DNA from: Actinomycetes bacterium
GTDB lineage: Bacteria > Actinomycetota > Actinomycetes > S36-B12 > GCA-2699445
DNA: 12,632 nt
Assembly: GCA_022600255.1 (NCBI GenBank)
Contig: JAHZKU010000293.1
Span: 1-12,632 of the forward strand
Direction of reading: 5' to 3'
The position numbers and the translations under genes were made by a program. Of this stretch, positions 1-5,980 are shown in pieces; the stretch's first letter is position 1, and the number at the start of each line of letters is the position of its first letter. The notes below the pieces were generated by a model, which was not told the DNA's origin, did not search any database, and saw nothing but the letters and a program-made list of their open reading frames with translations.

Positions 1-167
1 GTGATCTCACGGCGTTGGGGCGCCCACTGCCCGTATGGGTCTGGCGGTGGTAGCCAACGCAGCTTGTTACCCGGCTTGTCCCGCGTGGCTGGTTGACTTC
101 AGGCCTACAGCGCCCTGACCCCCAGCAGTCGTGGTCTGGGCCAAGTTTGTCTTGCAGGCAAGGTGCA

Positions 168-1181
168 TCACCCGGCCGCGGCCCGTGTCAGTCGATCCAC
201 AATAGCTAGCGATAGTGGTTCAGCCGGGTCCGCAGCGGGCAATACGGCCACAACTTCAGCTAGGGCAAGTTCATCGGCCGCCCGAAGCGCACCATAGAGC
301 CCGCGTGCGAACTCGGTAAGGGAAGCCGGTGCCAGCAGCCGCCGCCATCCCGCCGGCGTTCTGGTCGCGTGATCGGCGATCAAGCCAATCTGACGGCTCT
401 GGGTCGATTCCCAGCCCTCCAATTGGGTGGCCGCTGCCAACCGTACTGTCGCCCGCGGCGAATAGTGCGAGTCCAAAGCACCCGAGACCCGCGGCACTGG
501 CCCCTCGCCCAATGACCCAGGCTGGCCGGCCTGGCCAGTTAGGAGGTCTGGCAAGATGACTGCGATATCCCCCAGCCCAATCGCGCCAGGTCGCAGTACC
601 TGGGGACAGGCACCGGTGCAGTCCAAGATGGTGGATTCGAGGCCCAGGTGGCAGTTTCCACCATCCAGAATCAAGTCGCGTTGTGGGTCCAAATACGCGC
701 CGAGCTCAGATAGGACAGCCGCCGCCGACGTGGGGCTGACCCCGCCGAAGCGGTTGGCCGAGGGTGCCACGAGCCCGCTGCTGAGTCTGTCTAGGAGTTC
801 TTGCGCGACGGGATGGGCCGGTGAGCGCACAGCCACCGTGTCCTGACCACCCGTAACCGTGTCCGGCACAGCGTTGGTACGCGGCAGAACCAGGGTTAAC
901 GGACCCGGCCAAAAGGCTGCGACCAACTTCGGTACGTAGTCGGGATAATCCTGCGCCCACTGCGCTAGCACGGAATCTGCAGCTACGTGCAGGATGAGAG
1001 GGTGGTCCGCTGGGCGGCCCTTGGCCGCGAAGACCCGAGCAACACCGGTCTGCGACTGAACGTCAGCCGCAAGTCCGTACACCGTCTCGGTAGGGATCGC
1101 GACCAAACCACCACCGTGTAGGCGTGCAACTGCTTGCTCCAACACCGCTGGGCGCGACACATCCTGGATGAGATTGCTCAC
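168..1181 (-). CDS. L-threonylcarbamoyladenylate synthase, Sua5/YrdC type
   Basis: Makes threonylcarbamoyl-AMP from threonine, bicarbonate and ATP, the first step of t6A modification at position 37 of ANN-decoding tRNAs; cytoplasmic. Seen: an N-terminal YrdC domain (about residues 10-205) with PTETVYGL at 30-37, KGRP at 54-57, WPGPLT at 91-96, APSANRFGG at 139-147 and LESTI at 181-185. A C-terminal Sua5 domain (about 245-335) follows the linker SGALDSHYSP (233-242), so this is the long Sua5 form (337 aa), not the short TsaC form. Start: I chose GTG at 1181, which puts PTETVYGL about 30 residues in, as is usual for the family. The frame stays open to a TTG at 1217, with a GTG at 1214, so the N-terminus is not certain. 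The chosen start has only a weak AGGCGA upstream, but a GATTAT hexamer 6 bases before it would fit a leaderless mRNA. In many actinobacteria this gene lies near prmC and the atp operon; neither is visible here. Confidence 0.93.
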   Translation of the reverse strand: MSNLIQDVSRPAVLEQAVARLHGGGLVAIPTETVYGLAADVQSQTGVARVFAAKGRPADHPLILHVAADSVLAQWAQDYPDYVPKLVAAFWPGPLTLVLPRTNAVPDTVTGGQDTVAVRSPAHPVAQELLDRLSSGLVAPSANRFGGVSPTSAAAVLSELGAYLDPQRDLILDGGNCHLGLESTILDCTGACPQVLRPGAIGLGDIAVILPDLLTGQAGQPGSLGEGPVPRVSGALDSHYSPRATVRLAAATQLEGWESTQSRQIGLIADHATRTPAGWRRLLAPASLTEFARGLYGALRAADELALAEVVAVLPAADPAEPLSLAIVDRLTRAAAG

Positions 1182-1187
1182 GATCCA

Positions 1188-1193
1188 ATAATC
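1188..1193 (-). promoter_or_regulatory. Possible -10 hexamer of a leaderless sua5 transcript
   Basis: GATTAT on the minus strand ends 6 bases before the chosen GTG start at 1181, the spacing expected if transcription begins at the start codon. No convincing -35 element is visible. Inferred from spacing only. Confidence 0.3.
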
Positions 1194-1257
1194 GCCTGCC
1201 CAGATGGATGACACCAAACCTGCCAGGACCTCAAACCCGCTGAACGAAGGAATCCTA

Positions 1258-1282
1258 GCCCCCGAGAAAACCGATCGGGGGC
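1258..1282. other. Perfect 8-bp inverted repeat between sua5 and the tRNA cluster
   Basis: GCCCCCGA (1258-1265) pairs perfectly with TCGGGGGC (1275-1282) across a 9-base loop. It lies 77 bases upstream of the sua5 start and 18 bases before the -35 element of the tRNA promoter. It could be a hairpin in a longer sua5 leader, an insulator or terminator between divergent units, or a protein-binding palindrome. There is no U-tract on either side. Confidence 0.5.
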
Positions 1283-1299
1283 CCGGATGGCCACTCGGG

Positions 1300-1329
1300 T
1301 TGGAGTCCGCGCCTCAAGTAAACTATGCT
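1300..1329 (+). promoter_or_regulatory. Sigma-70-type promoter of the tRNA cluster
   Basis: TTGGAG (1300-1305) and TATGCT (1324-1329) are separated by 18 bases. Transcription would start near 1336, leaving a leader of about 35 bases before tRNA-Glu for RNase P to remove. This is the best-matching vegetative promoter in the window and its position suits a stable-RNA unit. Confidence 0.6.
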
Positions 1330-1370
1330 GAATCGGCACCCAACGACGTTCAGTTGCTTGTGGACCGTAG

Positions 1371-1443
1371 GCCCCCATCGTCTAGAGGCCTAGGACGCCG
1401 CCCTTTCAAGGCGGTAACACGGGTTCGAACCCCGTTGGGGGTA
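1371..1443 (+). tRNA. tRNA-Glu (TTC)
   Basis: A complete cloverleaf can be drawn. The acceptor GCCCCCA (1371-1377) pairs with TGGGGGT (1436-1442, one G-U pair), with discriminator A at 1443. The anticodon stem CCGCC (1398-1402) / GGCGG (1410-1414) carries the loop CTTTCAA with anticodon TTC at 1405-1407. The T-arm contains GGTTCGAACCC. The CCA end is not encoded. It is first of the three clustered tRNAs and sits behind the promoter at 1300-1329. Confidence 0.97.
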
Positions 1444-1488
1444 CGCGCCTTGATCCATGCTCGGGTTTACTAAGCTTGATCAGGTTAA

Positions 1489-1562
1489 GGCCCCGTAGCG
1501 CAGTTGGTTAGCGCGCCGCCCTGTCACGGCGGAGGCCGCGGGTTCGAGTCCCGTCGGGGTCG
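1489..1562 (+). tRNA. tRNA-Asp (GTC)
   Basis: The acceptor GGCCCCG (1489-1495) pairs with CGGGGTC (1555-1561), with discriminator G at 1562. The anticodon stem CCGCC (1516-1520) / GGCGG (1528-1532) holds the loop CTGTCAC with GTC at 1523-1525. The T-arm contains GGTTCGAGTCC. The CCA end is not encoded. It lies 45 bases after tRNA-Glu and is probably co-transcribed with it. Confidence 0.97.
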
Positions 1563-1564
1563 CT

Positions 1565-1602
1565 AGGTGTCCAACACCTGCACCACCGTGCTTTGGCACG
1601 GT
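1565..1602. terminator. Tandem hairpins after tRNA-Asp
   Basis: Two perfect stem-loops follow tRNA-Asp directly: AGGTGT/ACACCT with loop CCA (1565-1579), then ACCGTGC/GCACGGT with loop TTTG (1585-1602). No U-tract follows. They may be a processing signal or a partial terminator between tRNA-Asp and tRNA-Phe. If they terminate, tRNA-Phe would need its own promoter. Confidence 0.45.
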
Positions 1603-1695
1603 ACTGGTTCGTCACTGACGTGAGGCCAGTTGGCGCCACCAAGCGTCAAGGCTTTCCAAGCGTTGGGTGCCTAACCGCTGAAAAGTTTCAGCCAC

Positions 1696-1772
1696 GGCCA
1701 GGTAGCTCAGTTGGTACGAGCGTCCGACTGAAAATCGGAAGGTCGACGGTTCGACCCCGTCCCTGGCCACCA
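1696..1772 (+). tRNA. tRNA-Phe (GAA) with encoded CCA
   Basis: The acceptor GGCCAGG (1696-1702) pairs with CCTGGCC (1762-1768); discriminator A is at 1769 and CCA is encoded at 1770-1772, unlike the two upstream tRNAs. The D-arm is GCTC/GAGC. The anticodon stem TCCGA (1723-1727) / TCGGA carries the loop CTGAAAA with GAA at 1730-1732. The T-arm holds GGTTCGACCCC. It lies 133 bases after tRNA-Asp, beyond the tandem hairpins. Confidence 0.96.
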
Positions 1773-1778
1773 TTCTCC

Positions 1779-1814
1779 CTTGTGAATCGACCGATACGGG
1801 CTCCGACTCACAAG
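1779..1814 (+). terminator. Inverted repeat downstream of tRNA-Phe
   Basis: A perfect 7-bp stem, CTTGTGA/TCACAAG, starts 7 bases after the encoded CCA and has a 22-base loop. Its position fits 3' processing or termination of the tRNA transcript. The large loop and lack of a U-tract make an intrinsic terminator uncertain. Confidence 0.3.
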
Positions 1815-2183
1815 CCCCTGACACGAAGCAAGCGGGGCCAGGCCACCTGCCTCACGAAGAGCTTGGCCACCGCTGACGACTCGGGGGCGAAGCGCCCTGT
1901 TGTCGCCCTTCGTTTGCACTCCGTTGCTGTCGCGGAACCTGCTTCGGAGCTAGGACCGCCGCAAACCATGATCTTCGTGCGAAGGCCTTATCCCACTTGA
2001 TCTGCCTGATCATCGTCAGGCCTACGCCACGAGGTCCCGCCCTATCAGCATCCTTACTCACCGGCGTGCACTTACATCCGCAGAGTCGCAGCCGTGCCAC
2101 GAAAACATGTCACTCGCTAGGCCGACACGGACCCCACTCTCCTGCACGGGCGCAACCGTCAGGAATCAACGCCCTGCGCGGGA

Positions 2184-2189
2184 TAGAGT
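2184..2189 (+). promoter_or_regulatory. Possible -10 hexamer for the secreted-protein gene
   Basis: TAGAGT (TAnnnT pattern) ends 7 bases before the chosen GTG start at 2197, and no Shine-Dalgarno sequence is present. Together these suggest a leaderless mRNA. No clear -35 element is seen. Confidence 0.35.
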
Positions 2190-2196
2190 TCTCAAG

Positions 2197-3093
2197 GTGA
2201 CTTCGACACCATCCAAGCTCGTAGGCCCCTTCGCTGTCATCACCTTGGTGGTGGCGGGGCTAGCACCCAACGCCGCTGCTGATGACTCCCCTGGGCCAGC
2301 CCAAGCGATCAGCGCCGCCGCACAGCCCGCCACCAAGACCGGGTTTTCCAGCCCATTCTCTGGAACACCGCGCTACGAGCGGTACGCCCCGAAACAGGTG
2401 AAGAAGGCCAAACAACTCAACCGCGCACTCGGGCTAAAGAAGGCTGACAGAATCGCCAAGAAGATCGGCCTGCGCAAGTCTCACACCTTCACTAACAAAC
2501 AATTCCGTCAGTTTGTATCGGGTAAGGGGGTGGGCGGTGACAAGGCCGATGCGAAACTTGTCGATGCCAGCGTTCGTATCCTCACCAACACCAACGGCCG
2601 GCCCTTGCGGTCCAAGATCGATGGTCACTGTGTGAAGTCGGTGCTAGCAAGTTACGGGGTCATGGTAAATAGAGACGGACTGCTGCAGAGCCCCGCCAAC
2701 GAAGCCGCACCGACTCGGCAAGTGAACTCCGTCTTGGTACCCGGCGGCTACCTCGGAACCTGGTCCCGCGCCAACGGTGCCGAGAAATCGATGCGGACGC
2801 TGTACAAGTCCGCCTACACCAGCGAGGCCGTGTTCGGCAACCAGGCCCAGCAGGAATCCGGTGTGGCACAACTGGTGAAGAACAAGAAGCCTGGTGCGAA
2901 GGTGACAGTGGGGATGTCCATGGCCCCCGCTCTTTGGATCGTGAACTTCGCGCTGATCTACACCCTAAAGCCGAAACTGGCCGCGAAGATGCCAGCCCGA
3001 TGGGCGCCAATCCCGCCCCGTGTGGCACGAGCCATCAAGAACAGCGCCACAGGGCAAGTGCCCTACGAGCGCTATGCGTCGGCGTTTCGCTGA
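2197..3093 (+). CDS. Secreted basic protein of unknown family
   Basis: I do not recognise the family. From GTG at 2197 the product is 298 aa. It begins with a typical Sec signal peptide: a lysine near the N-terminus, a hydrophobic run (LVGPFAVITLVVAGLA) and an AAA-D cleavage site near residues 26-28. The frame is open back to an ATG at 2107, but that start would bury the signal peptide behind about 30 unlikely residues. The mature protein has an Ala/Pro-rich linker, then a Lys-rich basic segment, a middle region with a single Cys (in GHCVKS), a Gly/Tyr/Trp-containing patch (VPGGYLGTW) and a moderately hydrophobic stretch (APALWIVNFALIYTL). A YERYA motif appears near the start of the mature part and again six residues before the C-terminus. 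No catalytic motif, lipobox or sorting signal is seen. Likely exported; function unknown. Confidence 0.72.
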   Translation: MTSTPSKLVGPFAVITLVVAGLAPNAAADDSPGPAQAISAAAQPATKTGFSSPFSGTPRYERYAPKQVKKAKQLNRALGLKKADRIAKKIGLRKSHTFTNKQFRQFVSGKGVGGDKADAKLVDASVRILTNTNGRPLRSKIDGHCVKSVLASYGVMVNRDGLLQSPANEAAPTRQVNSVLVPGGYLGTWSRANGAEKSMRTLYKSAYTSEAVFGNQAQQESGVAQLVKNKKPGAKVTVGMSMAPALWIVNFALIYTLKPKLAAKMPARWAPIPPRVARAIKNSATGQVPYERYASAFR

Positions 3094-3103
3094 GCCCGGC
3101 CCG

Positions 3104-3139
3104 CGCAGGTAGGGGTAGCGGCCTGCGATTTGCTGCCCC
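3104..3139. terminator. Overlapping alternative hairpins between convergent genes
   Basis: Two mutually exclusive stems occupy the gap between the secreted-protein stop (3093) and the GNAT stop (3170). CGCAGG (3104-3109) pairs with CCTGCG (3122-3127), which is followed by ATTT. GGGGTAGC (3112-3119) pairs with GCTGCCCC (3132-3139) using one G-U pair. Position suggests a terminator for the convergent transcripts. Confidence 0.5.
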
Positions 3140-3169
3140 GATCACGTGCCATCGGCGAATGTGTTCGGT

Positions 3170-3654
3170 TCACAAAGAGCGGTCGAAGAGCATGGTCAAG
3201 GCGTCAGAACCGGTCGCAACTCCAGTGAAGCCAACCCTTTCGTAGAGTCGCACCGCTGGATTGCGCGCATCGACGCTGAGCGAACACCGTGACACCTCCG
3301 CAAGAAGGTCGATCAGCAACGCCGCACCCAGCCCCCGGTTACGGCGCGCGGCCGTGACGGCGATGACGAGCTCTGGGGTGTGGTCATCCACATGACCGAA
3401 GCCAGCATCCGCCCCGGTGAGCAGCCGAACCCAGGCGGCGCCGAGCGGCAACCCCGACTCACTTGCCGCGATGCGGCCCACATCCGTGGGGCTGGCGCCG
3501 AAGTTGCGGTAGTAATGGGCGATCTCCGGTTGATCAACGATTGCTGCAGGGAAAGGGGCTCCCCCGGGAGGGACAAACAGCGCCTCGTATTGCATCTCTC
3601 TCGCAGGAACGCCGCGTCTTGCCGAGCTGCTCGCCGAACAACGAAATCCGTCAT
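3170..3654 (-). pseudogene. GNAT N-acetyltransferase, frame disrupted
   Basis: The C-terminal 141 residues (codons from ATG 3595 to stop at 3170) form most of a GNAT domain: an acetyl-CoA loop RRNRGLGAALL, then NPAVRLYERVGF, the typical last helix and strand. The expected N-terminal strand and helix, MTDFVVRRAARQDAAFLRE, lie in another frame starting at ATG 3654. Removing two bases from the (GA)4 tract (3595-3602) joins the halves as ...FLRE-MQYEALFV..., giving a normal 160-aa GNAT. So the gene is broken by a +2 (or -1) change, is a sequencing error, or needs ribosomal slippage; no canonical slippery heptamer is seen. A second, shorter product from ATG 3595 is possible but would lack the first strand and helix. 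Substrate unknown. TACTGT lies 6 bases before ATG 3654. Confidence 0.82.
3595..3602 (-). repeat. (GA)4 dinucleotide tract at the GNAT frame break
   Basis: The minus strand reads GAGAGAGA just before ATG 3595. Four GA units put the two halves of the GNAT gene in different frames; three units would restore one frame. Confidence 0.85.
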
Positions 3655-3660
3655 CCTCAG

Positions 3661-3666
3661 ACAGTA
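3661..3666 (-). promoter_or_regulatory. Possible -10 hexamer of the GNAT gene
   Basis: TACTGT on the minus strand ends 6 bases before ATG 3654, consistent with a leaderless start. GAGG abuts the ATG directly, too close to act as a ribosome binding site. Confidence 0.35.
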
Positions 3667-3907
3667 TCGAGCACATTCCACCCAGAGTCGGCTGTGTGGC
3701 AGCAGCCACCCCCATCTCAATCGCCATCGCATGCTCCCCGGCTTCTGCGGGGCGGCAACTGGCGCAAAGCGCGGGGCTAATGACCAGCGAGCGCCAGATT
3801 GCCGCGGGGTTCGCAGCGTTGGCAGCGAAAACAACTGTCAGAACGGACCGAGTCGTGCGGCGGTTGATTTCCCAGAGACAGCAGTCAGTCGGAGGGTGCC
3901 GTCCGGC

Positions 3908-3924
3908 AGGCGCGTGTAGCGCCT
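3908..3924 (-). terminator. Hairpin overlapping the stop of the DUF6790-like gene
   Basis: AGGCGC (3908-3913) and GCGCCT (3919-3924) form a perfect 6-bp stem with a 5-base loop across the stop codon at 3923-3925. No U-tract follows on the minus strand, so it may act as a 3'-end stabiliser rather than a terminator. Another short stem, CCCCG/CGGGG, lies at 3736-3752. Confidence 0.3.
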
Positions 3925-4420
3925 AGGGCAACACCGCAGCTACCCCTACCACCAAGAGCAAGGCCGCAAAGACCGTGACTGCGATGAGCGGGCCGAACCG
4001 ATGTCCACCCTCATCTGCCGCCTTCGTGATGTCGGCAAGGTGCAGGATCGCCGCAAAGAGCAGGTACAGACCAAAGATGATGATGACTGCACCCTGGGCG
4101 GTCGTGCCCCAATCGAGCGCCCAAGCGGCCACCCCAACGATTCCCCAGGCCAGATTCGCCAGCCCGACCTCGATCTGGAACTCGTTGCGACGACCCAAAT
4201 CCCATCCCATTCGAGCCGCATCACTGCGATGGAATATGGAATGTCGCACGAACGAGATCAAGCCCGATCCACCAACTGCAACCGCGCAGGTCCAAGAGGC
4301 TGCGGGGGCGGTGTCGCCGCTTCCCAGAAAGTACAAGCCCATGAATGTACCCAGGCCACCCACGGCGTAGGTCGCCCACATGAGACGAAGGGACACGGCT
4401 GGATTCGCGCTGAGAGCCAC
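3923..4420 (-). CDS. Four-helix integral membrane protein, DUF6790-like
   Basis: A 165-aa protein with about four membrane segments, roughly at residues 15-33, 43-58, 87-128 (one or two passes) and 143-164. Between segments 2 and 3 lies a polar stretch, FVRHSIFHRSDAARMGWDLGRRNEFQIEVGLANLAWGIVG, with conserved-looking His, Arg and Glu. From memory this resembles the DUF6790 family of uncharacterised membrane proteins; the assignment is tentative and no function is known to me. Start: GTG 4420, with TAGGTT 6 bases upstream and no Shine-Dalgarno (leaderless type); an internal ATG at residue 14 is the alternative. Flanking gaps of 268 and 316 bases suggest its own transcript. Confidence 0.72.
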   Translation of the reverse strand: MALSANPAVSLRLMWATYAVGGLGTFMGLYFLGSGDTAPAASWTCAVAVGGSGLISFVRHSIFHRSDAARMGWDLGRRNEFQIEVGLANLAWGIVGVAAWALDWGTTAQGAVIIIFGLYLLFAAILHLADITKAADEGGHRFGPLIAVTVFAALLLVVGVAAVLP

Positions 4421-4736
4421 GCCCGAAACCTACCACTTCTGGGCCACGCACAACGGATCGTTATGTCTGCTGGAAGATCGGTCCCCTTGATTGGACGTGG
4501 GTACTCTGGTGTCGCCAGCGCAGGCCGTTGGGTGTGGCTCTTGCGGGCCGAGACTGGGGGACGATGACCGACGACTCGCGCTGAAACGCCCCGAGCCCAA
4601 GCCAGGGCCGCCTGAAGGGGAGGCGTACTTCGGATGGGTGCGAGGGATAGGGCGGTCCCGAACATGCTGCTGAACAGCAAGGCCCTGCCAGTTCCGAAGC
4701 CCGGGGCCCCTAAGTCGGCTACCCACGGTAGAGGGC
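4421..4736. other. 316-base intergenic region
   Basis: No gene supported. Open frames on both strands here are composition artefacts without ribosome binding sites. The region should hold the promoter of the DUF6790-like gene (TAGGTT at 4427-4432) and the 3' end of the Coq4-motif gene transcript (hairpin 4733-4746). Confidence 0.5.
4427..4432 (-). promoter_or_regulatory. Possible -10 hexamer for the DUF6790-like gene
   Basis: TAGGTT on the minus strand ends 6 bases before GTG 4420. TTGTGC occurs about 15 bases further upstream, a short and weak -35 candidate. Suggests a leaderless transcript. Confidence 0.4.
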
Positions 4737-4746
4737 CTAGCGGCCC
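4733..4746 (-). terminator. Hairpin at the stop codon of the Coq4-motif gene
   Basis: GGGCC/GGCCC with a 4-base loop spans the stop codon at 4737-4739. It is GC-only, with no U-tract on the minus strand, so termination is uncertain. Confidence 0.3.
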
Positions 4747-5765
4747 ACAATCTCCTCACCCGACGCCGCATACTCCTCTGACAGTTCCTCGACCGCCATG
4801 TCATCTCGGACCTCATCTAGATCCCTGTCCGCCCACGCCCAGAAGTCCCACTGCGGCGACAAGACATCCAGGCTGGTGTGTTGTCCACGGCGCCAAGCCA
4901 CGAGGAACTTCGCCGGATCCAGATTGTCCTTGTGCGAACCAATGCCGTTGACCTCGTTGCCAACGTGCCATTCGATGATCACGGGGAGCAGGTGGGAGCG
5001 CATGTTGTCCTCGCGGTGCATGCCACCGGTGAACGTGCTCACCAGGATTTCCCCCTGCAATGACGTTGAGTAGCCACTCACCACATGGAGGGAATCGTGC
5101 GGGACCGCGAATCCGGCATTGAACGCGCCAAGTTCGCCGGGGAACCCGAAGTTGTGGCCCCGGAAATGGTCGTAGAAGTGACGTCCAAACGTGTTGGTGT
5201 CTCGCGCCTGCAAGGCCAGGAACCGATCAGCCAACCGCTTGTCAGCATCGGTCTGCTGCTCGTAGGGCTGCATCACCGGAGCGTTGTCCATGGGGTCGGC
5301 CCAGCCGGGGAATGTGGCCGCATTGCGTCGGGTCATGTCAGCCATCGTCCAAGCCAACTGGCCTCGTGCGATTTGTAGCAGATCCCGCACCCAGCCTTCG
5401 TGCACTCCCAGGTGATGCGCAAACTCCACGACTCGTCGGAGTCGGTCCTCGTCAAAACGGCCGTCGGCCAAACTGGCGACGGCTAGAAGGGACGCCACAT
5501 GCTGCGCGAGCGCCGGATCGGGTCCGATCGCTGCGGTCAGCGCCTGCGGTGAAATGGGCGTCAGGTCCAGTTCCGCGACATCTATCGGTGGCGAGAAGAA
5601 GAGTTGGCCGGCGGCGACCAGCACGGTCTGCCCCATCCCGGAAATCGGGTTCGGGGTCGTTCCTTCTGATTCTTCCTGGCTAGGTTGCGGCGGGTCGACA
5701 AGCGTCGCGGCGGCGCGCAACGCTGCGCTGGCTTGTTCCTGATTGGCCGGTACAAACATGACCAT
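4737..5765 (-). CDS. Coq4-motif protein with N-terminal TerB-like helical region
   Basis: A 342-aa soluble protein. Residues about 75-150 (ALAQHVASLLAVASLADGRFDEDRL..., LGVHEGWVRDLL) resemble a TerB-like helical domain: a hydrophobic helix, then ADGxxDExR. Residues about 175-300 contain HDSLHVVSGYSTSLQGE (223-239), an exact HDxxH-x11-E motif, the metal-site signature of the Coq4 family. In eukaryotes and some bacteria Coq4 acts in ubiquinone synthesis (C1 decarboxylation/hydroxylation). Actinobacteria normally make menaquinone, so a different substrate is likely; the role here is inferred only from the motif. The C-terminus (about 308-342) is very acidic. No signal peptide or membrane segment. 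Start: ATG 5765 with GGTGGG 7 bases upstream; ATG 5759, GTG 5777 and TTG 5789 are alternatives. The gap of 215 bases to the antiporter gene argues against tight coupling. Confidence 0.8.
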   Translation of the reverse strand: MVMFVPANQEQASAALRAAATLVDPPQPSQEESEGTTPNPISGMGQTVLVAAGQLFFSPPIDVAELDLTPISPQALTAAIGPDPALAQHVASLLAVASLADGRFDEDRLRRVVEFAHHLGVHEGWVRDLLQIARGQLAWTMADMTRRNAATFPGWADPMDNAPVMQPYEQQTDADKRLADRFLALQARDTNTFGRHFYDHFRGHNFGFPGELGAFNAGFAVPHDSLHVVSGYSTSLQGEILVSTFTGGMHREDNMRSHLLPVIIEWHVGNEVNGIGSHKDNLDPAKFLVAWRRGQHTSLDVLSPQWDFWAWADRDLDEVRDDMAVEELSEEYAASGEEIVGR

Positions 5766-5934
5766 ATTCTTGCCCACCAAGGTCCTCAAGGCGAGGGCTC
5801 AGCAGCACAGACTCTTCTGGTTGAGCCGCGTGTCACGAGCGGGCGCCTAGGTGACTTTCAGGCTGCCCAGAACGGTGTCCGGGAATCGCGGGCGGAGCCA
5901 GCTGGACGGCGAGGATAACCAAGGAGGTCTGCGT

Positions 5935-5948
5935 TGGCCACGCGGCCA
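5935..5948 (-). terminator. Hairpin downstream of the antiporter gene
   Basis: TGGCC/GGCCA with loop ACGC lies 32 bases past the antiporter stop on the minus strand. A second, looser stem, GGCTCA/TGAGCC (5796-5801 / 5822-5827), lies in the leader of the Coq4-motif gene. Neither has a U-tract. Confidence 0.3.
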
Positions 5949-5980
5949 GGGTGCAGCAGCCCAGCTCGATTCATTCGCCG

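Larger units (their letters stand above)
1773..2196. other. 424-base stretch without a supported gene
   Basis: No open frame here has a credible start, ribosome binding site or recognisable product. It holds several inverted repeats: CTTGTGA/TCACAAG (1779-1785 / 1808-1814, 22-base loop), just after tRNA-Phe; GGGCG/CGCCC (1885-1889 / 1893-1897, loop AAG) followed by TGTTGTC; and GCCTGA/TCAGGC (2004-2009 / 2016-2021, 6-base loop). The first two could end the tRNA transcript. The 3' part should hold the promoter of the secreted-protein gene. An unrecognised small RNA cannot be excluded. Confidence 0.5.

Noticed and set aside
1..167. Possible gene end at the left edge
   Set aside because: Short plus-strand frames stop at about 53 and 96 and have no recognisable C-terminus; too little sequence to call. 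A small CTTGC/GCAAG stem at 151-162 lies just past the sua5 stop but its 2-base loop is too tight.
1612..1919. Minus-strand frames containing peptides such as GSNRRPSDFQSDAR and GVEPSTFRFSVGRSYQ
   Set aside because: These are the antisense of tRNA-Phe translated in two frames, a well-known source of false hypothetical proteins.
1593..2000. Long plus-strand open frame through tRNA-Phe
   Set aside because: It reads straight through a clear tRNA gene and has no ribosome binding site or recognisable product.
2107..2196. Earlier ATG start for the secreted protein
   Set aside because: It would add 30 residues ahead of a normal signal peptide and has no ribosome binding site.
4258..4816. Several overlapping open frames on both strands in the 4421-4736 gap
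   Set aside because: No ribosome binding site, no recognisable domain, low-complexity Arg/Pro/Ser composition typical of noncoding GC-rich DNA.
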